A stretch of 64,000 nt of DNA from Chlorobiota bacterium (lineage in GTDB: Bacteria; Bacteroidota; Ignavibacteria; Kapaibacteriales; NICIL-2), in the NCBI GenBank assembly GCA_026416585.1, contig JAOAEV010000008.1, positions 1 to 64,000 on the forward strand, in the 5' to 3' direction. Made by a program: the position numbers and the translations under genes. Below, one piece after another: positions 57,331 to 64,000 of the stretch. Positions within the stretch are counted from its first letter, which is position 1. Every line of letters begins with the position of its first letter. The notes below the pieces were generated by a model. The model ran no database searches, was not told where the DNA came from, and worked only from the letters and a program-made list of their open reading frames with translations.

Positions 57331-58445
57331 AATTCTGTGATCGCTTCGACGACGGCGGTAATTTCCTCGCGGTGTAGTTCGGCAAACATTGGCAATGCCA
57401 GAACGCGGGCACACGCATCCTCAGCAATGGGAAAATCTTCTGCACAGTAGCCGAGCCAGCGGAAGCACTCTTGGCGATGAAAGGGCACAGGATAATACAC
57501 TTCTGTTCCAATACCACGCGCTCCGAGCCACGAGCGCAAGCGATCCCGATCCCGAACAAGCACAACAAACTGATGGTAAATGTGCGTGTAGGGAATGTTT
57601 GGATACCGTTCATCGAGTAATTCCATAGCTTGCCCCACCAAACCGCGATCGCAGAACAATCGGCGATAAAGAGTCGCATGCTCTCGTCGTGCTGCGTTCC
57701 ATTGGTCGAGATACGCAAGTTTGACATTGAGTACTGCTGCCTGGAACTCGTCGATGCGGAAGTTGCCCCCAACCACTGAGTGATAGTAGCGCGGCTCCAT
57801 ACCGTGATTGCGCATAATGCGGATGCGATGCGCAATCTCGTCGTCGTTGGTAACGACTAAACCTGCGTCCCCGAATGCACCCAAGTTTTTTGTCGGGTAG
57901 AACGAATAGCACCCCACGTGCCCAATCGTACCGAGTCGCCGTCCATCACGGTGGTATGCTCCCAGCGCTTGCGCAGCATCCTCGATAATTGGGATGCCGG
58001 CTTCGTTCGCCAGAGTCAGCAATTCGTCCATCGCCGCTCCTTGACCGTAGAGATGCACAGGGATAATTGCGCGTGTTCGCGGTGTAATCGCTTTCCGTGT
58101 CGCTGCAACATCAAGGGTTAAGGTTCGTGGTTCGACGTCCACAAAGACCGGTTTTGCATGCACGCGCGCGACAACTCCTGCAGTAGCAAAAAACGAGAAC
58201 GTTGGAACGATCACCTCATCACGGGGACCAATCCCAAGCGCCATCAGCGATACAAGCAATGCATCGGTACCACTGGATACAGCAATTGCGTGGCGTACGC
58301 TGAGATACTCCGCAAGCGATTGTTCGAGTCGGTCGGTTTCGGGTCCAAGCACAAAGCGCTGACTCCGTGCAACATTCAAAAGACGTTCTTCAATAGCAGC
58401 ACCGATCGTAGTATATTGGCGATGGAGGTCAAGCAGGGGAATCAT
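57318..58445 (-). CDS. DegT/DnrJ/EryC1/StrS family aminotransferase
   Basis: AIAVSSGTDALLVSLMALGIGPRDEVIVPTFSFFATA; EDAAQALGA; GCYSFYPTKNLGAFGDAG. Confidence 0.94.
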   Translation of the reverse strand: MIPLLDLHRQYTTIGAAIEERLLNVARSQRFVLGPETDRLEQSLAEYLSVRHAIAVSSGTDALLVSLMALGIGPRDEVIVPTFSFFATAGVVARVHAKPVFVDVEPRTLTLDVAATRKAITPRTRAIIPVHLYGQGAAMDELLTLANEAGIPIIEDAAQALGAYHRDGRRLGTIGHVGCYSFYPTKNLGAFGDAGLVVTNDDEIAHRIRIMRNHGMEPRYYHSVVGGNFRIDEFQAAVLNVKLAYLDQWNAARREHATLYRRLFCDRGLVGQAMELLDERYPNIPYTHIYHQFVVLVRDRDRLRSWLGARGIGTEVYYPVPFHRQECFRWLGYCAEDFPIAEDACARVLALPMFAELHREEITAVVEAITEFYTT

Positions 58446-58457
58446 TGTGTGTGTAAT

Positions 58458-58500
58458 CGTAGTTGAGTCACAAAACTACGTCCATCTAAGCAGCTATAAT
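58458..58500 (+). promoter_or_regulatory. Inverted repeat plus TATAAT box upstream of the di-heme peroxidase gene
   Basis: CGTAGTT (58458-58464) - 9 nt - AACTACG (58474-58480); TATAAT at 58495-58500; ATG at 58522. Confidence 0.4.
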
Positions 58501-58521
58501 GATTGGTAAATTGCACATGCT

Positions 58522-59538
58522 ATGCAAGCAGTTGTCGTGCTTTGTGTCTGCACATTAGTTTTCACTATTGGCTGCGACCACGCTGAAGCGCCGCAGGATG
58601 TCGTGGTGTCGGAGTATCCAGTGCCTTCTGGTTTTCCACCGATTTCTACGCCGCGGGATAATCTTATCACCGACGCCAAGATTTCGTTGGGACGATTGCT
58701 TTTTTACGATGCACAGCTATCGCGCGATGGTGATCTATCCTGCTCAAGCTGTCATCAGCAGGCACGAGCATTTTCCGACACGATTTCCGTCAGCCGCGGT
58801 ACACAAAGCGAAATTGGCTTACGGAACGCACCACCGATTATCAACGCTGCATACTCGCGATCGTGGTTTTGGGATGGGCGCGCCCGATCGCTCGAAGAGC
58901 AGATCATCGGTGCTCTCACATCGCCAATCGAAATGGCTTCAGATACCGCACTGATCGCCGAGCGACTGAGCCAATCACCGAACTACCGCAATGCGTTCAC
59001 TCAGGCATTTGGCACATCACCTTCCGCGCGTGATGCAGTACGAGCAATTGCAACGTTTTGCCGTGTGTTGCTCTCGGGCAATTCCCGATTCGATCGCTAC
59101 AGTCGCGGCGATTCCTCTGCCCTCTCAGACGCAGAAAAACGTGGGATGGCGCTCTTTTTCAGTGCGCGCACCCATTGCAGTGAATGCCACGGAGGTGTGT
59201 TTTTCAGCGACTTTGATTTCCATAGTATCGGTATTCACTCGCACTACTACGACCGCGGACGTTATTACGTTACGGGGAACGAACACGACATTGGTAAATT
59301 CAAAACACCTACCTTGCGGAACATCGCGCTGACAGCGCCCTACATGAACGATGGTACACTTACGACACTCGACCAGGTGCTGCAACACTATAATAGCGGG
59401 GGCAAACCGTTCATCAATAAAGATCCACGCATCCGCCCGCTTGGGCTGACTAGTGCTGAACTTGACGACCTACGCGCATTTTTGCACACATTGACAGATT
59501 CAATGTTCATCACTAATCCGATCCTGGCAAAACCATAG
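58522..59538 (+). CDS. Di-heme cytochrome c peroxidase (CCP/MauG family), lipoprotein
   Basis: Two heme motifs CSSCH and CSECH, lipobox TIGC, MauG/CCP pattern (NAPPIINAAYSRSWFWDGRARSLEEQ). Confidence 0.92.
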   Translation: MQAVVVLCVCTLVFTIGCDHAEAPQDVVVSEYPVPSGFPPISTPRDNLITDAKISLGRLLFYDAQLSRDGDLSCSSCHQQARAFSDTISVSRGTQSEIGLRNAPPIINAAYSRSWFWDGRARSLEEQIIGALTSPIEMASDTALIAERLSQSPNYRNAFTQAFGTSPSARDAVRAIATFCRVLLSGNSRFDRYSRGDSSALSDAEKRGMALFFSARTHCSECHGGVFFSDFDFHSIGIHSHYYDRGRYYVTGNEHDIGKFKTPTLRNIALTAPYMNDGTLTTLDQVLQHYNSGGKPFINKDPRIRPLGLTSAELDDLRAFLHTLTDSMFITNPILAKP

Positions 59539-59549
59539 CCAATTCGCTC

Positions 59550-61670
59550 ATGACAGTAAAAAACGTGATCTTCTGGATAGTGTTCATCGCCGCAGCGTCC
59601 GTCTTTGCTCGAAGTGTGTGGAAGCTGCGGCAGTACTTGTCATTTGCGCGTCCGGACAGTCGCTTTGACCGACTCGGCATGCGATTGAAGCAGATGTTCA
59701 CGGTGGGATTGCTTCAGACGAAAATTCTTCGAGATCGTGGAGCTGGTCTTGTTCATGTAGTGATCTTCTGGGGATTTATTGTGTTGCTATCTGCTGCGGC
59801 TGAGGCAGTCTTAGAGGGATTGCATCCAGCACTCAATCTCAATTGGCTCGGTCCGATCTACTCGCTCTCTACAATCGCTGCGGATGTGTTTTGTGCGTTT
59901 ATCGTCGTCGCAACGATCGTTGCGCTTGTGCGTCGGTATGTTGTCAAAGTTCCTCGGCTGCAGCTTACCGATGATCGCATCGAAGCAGCAGTAATTCTGC
60001 TGACCATATTCGCAATTGTAACATCGCTGTTGCTCCTCAATGCAGCACGTATTCGGCTTGGCACCGACTATTCATGGGCAGTACGACCAATTGCATCGCT
60101 CCTTGCACCGATTTTACCACTCGGCGAGATTGCGCACGAAGTGTTTTGGTGGGTACACATTGTGCTCATCTTAGCATTTACCAACTACCTGCCGTACTCC
60201 AAACACCTCCATGTGCTCTCCTCGTTACCCAACGTATTTTTCTCACAGCTTGAATTTCCGCGAGAACTACCTACCGTTGACTTTACAAGCGAGAACGTCG
60301 AAAAATTCGGTGCTCGCGATATTGAGGACTTTTCATGGAAAACCCTGCTCGACGGCTACACCTGCACTCATTGTGGTCGCTGTACGAGTGTGTGTCCCGC
60401 CAACACAACCGGAAAGGTGCTCGACCCACGTGGGATCATCATTGCCATTCATCAACGGACGATGGACAAAGGACCGCTTCTCCTCAAGCTTCGAGATTGG
60501 GCAGACAACGCATCCCGTGCCGATCGTCGGGAGGCAGCACGTGCGATTCTCCGCGGTAAACGCTCAGACGAAATGAATGAACTGGAGCGACAGGTATTCG
60601 AAACAGTATTCACTGAGCATGAGCGTACTATATGGGATCGCCGACTTATCGGAGACTACATTTCGCCGGATGCACTATGGGCATGCACTACTTGTGGTGC
60701 TTGTATGCAAGAGTGTCCTGTCAACATTGAACATGTACCCGCAATCGTTGCGATGCGTCAATCGCTGGTGATGATGGATGCATCGTTCAACGAAGAAGCA
60801 TCACTTCTGCCGAACGTGTATTCGAACCTTGAAACAAATGCGGTCCCATGGGGTGGTATGTCACATAGCGACCGTGCTGCATGGGCTGAAGGATTAGGTA
60901 TCAAGACCGCCGCAGAAGACAGTACGATGGAAGTGCTTTTCTGGGTCGGCTGTGCAGGGAGTTATGACGAGCGCGCTAAGCGAATTAGCCGTGCCGTAGC
61001 TGAGCTATTGCAATATGCGGGAGTAGAATTCCGCATACTTGGCACCGAAGAGTGCTGCACAGGGGATCCAGCTCGTCGCACAGGGAACGAGTATCTCGCC
61101 GACATGTTGACACAACAAAACATCGAGACACTCAACCGATACAGTGTACAAACAATCCTCACGATTTGCCCCCACTGCTACAACACTTTGGCCAATGATT
61201 ATCCGCGCTTTGGCGGCACATACCGAGTGCTGCATCACACACAATTTCTGCAGCAATTGATTGAGGAAGGACGCCTCCGCATTGACCGATCAACGCTATC
61301 ACACGAAACGGTCGCCTATCACGATTCGTGTTACTTAGGACGCTATAACAGTGAGTACGAAGCACCACGAGCACTGCTTGAGAACGTGCCCGGATTGGAG
61401 ATCATCGAGGTCGAGCGTTCGCGAGATCGCGGTTTTTGTTGCGGTGCTGGCGGCGGTCGCATGTTCATGGAAGAGCACGTCGGCGAAAAAGTCAATCATA
61501 ACCGCACGCGCGAATTGCTCTCAACTGGCGCAACAACACTTGCAGCCAATTGCCCATTCTGTATGACAATGCTCACTGATGGTGTCAAGGCTGCTGACCG
61601 ATCCGATAGCGTCAGCGTTCGTGATGTCAGCGAAATCCTCCGCGATGCGATTGCCAATGGTTCAGCGTGA
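59550..61670 (+). CDS. Membrane Fe-S oxidoreductase, HdrD/GlpC-like with NarI-like N-terminus
   Basis: N-terminal TM helices, CTHCGRCTSVCPANTTGK and CTTCGACMQECPVNIEH clusters, CCG-type motifs (CCTGDPARR, CCGAGGGRMFMEE). Confidence 0.9.
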   Translation: MTVKNVIFWIVFIAAASVFARSVWKLRQYLSFARPDSRFDRLGMRLKQMFTVGLLQTKILRDRGAGLVHVVIFWGFIVLLSAAAEAVLEGLHPALNLNWLGPIYSLSTIAADVFCAFIVVATIVALVRRYVVKVPRLQLTDDRIEAAVILLTIFAIVTSLLLLNAARIRLGTDYSWAVRPIASLLAPILPLGEIAHEVFWWVHIVLILAFTNYLPYSKHLHVLSSLPNVFFSQLEFPRELPTVDFTSENVEKFGARDIEDFSWKTLLDGYTCTHCGRCTSVCPANTTGKVLDPRGIIIAIHQRTMDKGPLLLKLRDWADNASRADRREAARAILRGKRSDEMNELERQVFETVFTEHERTIWDRRLIGDYISPDALWACTTCGACMQECPVNIEHVPAIVAMRQSLVMMDASFNEEASLLPNVYSNLETNAVPWGGMSHSDRAAWAEGLGIKTAAEDSTMEVLFWVGCAGSYDERAKRISRAVAELLQYAGVEFRILGTEECCTGDPARRTGNEYLADMLTQQNIETLNRYSVQTILTICPHCYNTLANDYPRFGGTYRVLHHTQFLQQLIEEGRLRIDRSTLSHETVAYHDSCYLGRYNSEYEAPRALLENVPGLEIIEVERSRDRGFCCGAGGGRMFMEEHVGEKVNHNRTRELLSTGATTLAANCPFCMTMLTDGVKAADRSDSVSVRDVSEILRDAIANGSA

Positions 61671-63444
61671 GCGCGCGTACCTGCCTTGCTCGATTGTCGT
61701 GACGGTTGTTGTAGCTGCCATGGGGGTAGTCGGCAGTAGCTGCAAACACCGCTCGACGCCAGACCCTTCGCAACTTCGTCCTGCAGCCGACAATCGCTGG
61801 TATGGCGGCACATACCGTGTCAATGAAACCGGAGAGTTACGCTCGCTCGATCCTGTCGCAATCAACGATGTCACGAGCGCGCATATTTCGGAAAATATCT
61901 ACGACCAGCTACTCTATTTCGACGCCAATCTCAATCTTACCTGCGAGCTTGCCGAACGATGGGAGGTATCGCCTGACGGACGCTTGTACACGTACTTTTT
62001 GCGACGTGGAGTATATTTTCATGACGACCCATGCTTCCCAGGAGGAAAGGGGCGCGAACTGACAGCAGAAGATGTTGCATACTCTCTTACCCGATGCTGT
62101 GATGCCCGAACAGGCACGCTTTCGGCAGATTATTTCCGGGGCAAAGTTATCGGTGCTGAAGAGTATTACATCGCCACAAGCCAGGCAGCAGCACGTGGGA
62201 TAGAGCCTTCGGTTCGATCTGTTCGCGGATTTCATGTGCTTGACCGTTATACGTTTCGCATCGAGTTACTCGAGCCATTCGGACCCTTTGAATACTACGT
62301 AGCAATGAATTTCACAGGTATCCATCCTCGCGAAGCAGTCGAATACTATGGCAAAGACTTCTTCCAGCATCCAGTCGGAACAGGACCATTCACGTTTGTA
62401 GAATGGACTCCCGATCGAGAATGTCTGCTGGTGCGAAATAACCGTTACTGGAAGCACGATTCCGCAGGTAATCGGCTTCCCTACCTCGACACTCTGCGCT
62501 TTACCTTCATCAAAGATGACAAAGTTCAATTCCTCGAATTCACTGAAGGCAATCTCGACGAGTGCTACCGTATCCCGTCAGAATTCTTTCTCCTGGTCGT
62601 GGACGAACACAAACATTTACGTCCATCTTTTCAACGATTTCAACTTCTGCGCGTACCAGCACTCTCGACACAATACTATGGCATGCTGACGACAGCCGAA
62701 CCGTTCCGTGACCGGCGAGTGCGGCAGGCATTTTGCTACGCAGTTGACCGCGAACGAATTTTGCGATATGTTCTCAAAGGTCAAGGTGGCGAACCAGCCC
62801 ACCATGGGCTTGTTCCATCTGCTATGCCGGATTATCCTGCCTGGTCGGTTACCGGATACCATTTCAACCCGACGAAAGCACGACAACTGCTGGCAGACGC
62901 CGGGTATCCAATGGGACATAACTTTCCTTCTATCGAGCTGCAACTCAATAGTGGCGGCGGGCGCAATCTGCTGATTGCTGAAGCAGTGCAATCAGAGCTG
63001 GCGGAGGTACTCGGCATTCGTGTCGGCTTGAAGTTGGTCGAATTTGCACGGCATCTCGATGAAATTGACCACGGACGCGCGCCATTTTATCGCCTCGGTT
63101 GGATTGCCGACTATCCTGACCCCGAATCATTTCTCAACCTCTTCTACGGCAAGCTTGTCCCTTCCGATAGCACTGCACCGTCACCCCTCAATAGCACACG
63201 TTATCGCAATAAGCTCTACGACGAAGTATTTGAGGCTGCGCGACGAGTGCTCGATCGCCAGCAACGTAATCAACTGTTCGCCAGAGCCGAACAAATCGCC
63301 ATTGCTGATGCGCCAATACTTCTCCTGTTCTACGACGAAGATTACCGCTTACTGCAGCCGTATGTGCGAGGTTATCGCAACAATGCTATGGACAGACGGC
63401 AATATGTGTACGTTTGGTTCGATCCTGCAGCCACCGCTCGCTAA
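61657..63444 (+). CDS. ABC transporter substrate-binding lipoprotein (SBP_bac_5, peptide type)
   Basis: Lipobox GSSC; ENIYDQLLYFDANLNLTCELAERWEVSPDGRLYTYFLRRGVYFHDDP. Confidence 0.9.
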   Translation: MVQRERAYLPCSIVVTVVVAAMGVVGSSCKHRSTPDPSQLRPAADNRWYGGTYRVNETGELRSLDPVAINDVTSAHISENIYDQLLYFDANLNLTCELAERWEVSPDGRLYTYFLRRGVYFHDDPCFPGGKGRELTAEDVAYSLTRCCDARTGTLSADYFRGKVIGAEEYYIATSQAAARGIEPSVRSVRGFHVLDRYTFRIELLEPFGPFEYYVAMNFTGIHPREAVEYYGKDFFQHPVGTGPFTFVEWTPDRECLLVRNNRYWKHDSAGNRLPYLDTLRFTFIKDDKVQFLEFTEGNLDECYRIPSEFFLLVVDEHKHLRPSFQRFQLLRVPALSTQYYGMLTTAEPFRDRRVRQAFCYAVDRERILRYVLKGQGGEPAHHGLVPSAMPDYPAWSVTGYHFNPTKARQLLADAGYPMGHNFPSIELQLNSGGGRNLLIAEAVQSELAEVLGIRVGLKLVEFARHLDEIDHGRAPFYRLGWIADYPDPESFLNLFYGKLVPSDSTAPSPLNSTRYRNKLYDEVFEAARRVLDRQQRNQLFARAEQIAIADAPILLLFYDEDYRLLQPYVRGYRNNAMDRRQYVYVWFDPAATAR

Positions 63445-64000
63445 GTAAATATCGTAATGAGCGCAAGGATCAGCGCGACTCCCCCAAGAACGAGAGAAAT
63501 CCACACCGACAGTGACATCCGCCGCTCGAGTGCATCAGCACGGCGAATCATTTCCTTGGCACGTGCATTAGCACGCGCCAAGTCTTTGGCCAAATCATTG
63601 TTGCCAAATAGCCGCGCCAACGCTCGTTCGATATGATCATCAACACGTACGCTGTACTCAGACAGCTTTTCATCGAAACGACGTTCGGCATCTTCGAGCA
63701 TCGAAATGATGTATTTATTCGTCTCATCAAGAATGTAGCGTGTCTCAGGAATTTTCTTTTTGTACCGTGCAAGATCCTCACTCAGATCAGCTATTTCTTT
63801 TTTGAAGAACTCTTGCATGGCGTAGATGTGCGAATCGAGCGTTCCCACATCACCTTCGATCGCGCGGAGTTTTGCTGCAATATAGTCTTCGAGCTTGGCA
63901 AAACGGTCGCTTGTTGCTGTTTCGACCATATGCCGGATTGTCATGAGGACAGCGTCAAGTTCGAGAGTTCGCTTGGCAAAACGCTCTTCAAGGACGACAA
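63441..64000 (-). CDS. Coiled-coil protein with C-terminal TM (partial; runs off the window)
   Basis: Frame remains open from the called ATG (63944) to 64000; charged helices then SVWISLVLGGVALILALITIFT. Confidence 0.6.
   Translation of the reverse strand, partial: VVLEERFAKRTLELDAVLMTIRHMVETATSDRFAKLEDYIAAKLRAIEGDVGTLDSHIYAMQEFFKKEIADLSEDLARYKKKIPETRYILDETNKYIISMLEDAERRFDEKLSEYSVRVDDHIERALARLFGNNDLAKDLARANARAKEMIRRADALERRMSLSVWISLVLGGVALILALITIFT

Noticed and set aside
1-64000. CRISPR array, IS element, tRNA or rRNA genes
   Set aside because: No regularly spaced repeats, transposase-like ORFs, or tRNA/rRNA signatures were seen by eye; a tRNAscan/Infernal run would be needed to exclude small RNAs.

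Overview
The 64 kb window is dense, chromosomal and almost entirely protein-coding. By gene content it fits the Bacteroidota/Chlorobiota/Ignavibacteria-Kapabacteria sphere; this is inferred from gene content, not from phylogeny. Main blocks: (1) a minus-strand operon with PTPS-II, FolE, RNase HII, dihydroorotase, cytochrome c, CtaB, SCO1, DUF420 and a complete alternative complex III (ActA-F). (2) A plus-strand block with a LolB/DUF4292-like lipoprotein, LptD-like protein, GlmS, and a CNT nucleoside transporter interrupted by one in-frame TAA. (3) ECF sigma / anti-sigma / Spy-like genes, a YbjN-like protein plus PspA, and a nitrilase. (4) An orphan FliO-like gene with MreBCD. (5) A lower-GC clade-II nitrous oxide reductase cluster (cytochrome c - NosZ - NosB/NosL fusion - NosD - NosF - NosY) between mreD and smc. 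(6) Housekeeping genes (smc, punA, pth, hprK, queE, fused E1, glyA) mixed with candidate type IX secretion components and cargo. (7) A glycosyltransferase / SpoIIE phosphatase / DegT region, then a di-heme peroxidase, an HdrD-like Fe-S protein and an SBP_bac_5 lipoprotein. No tRNA, rRNA, IS element or CRISPR array was recognised. The most notable observations are the single-codon interruption of the CNT gene, the NosB-NosL fusion with a retained internal lipobox, the near-universal overlap of convergent stop codons (8 of 9 pairs), a eukaryote-like PTPS-II next to folE, and an excess of the HIP1-type octamer GCGATCGC.
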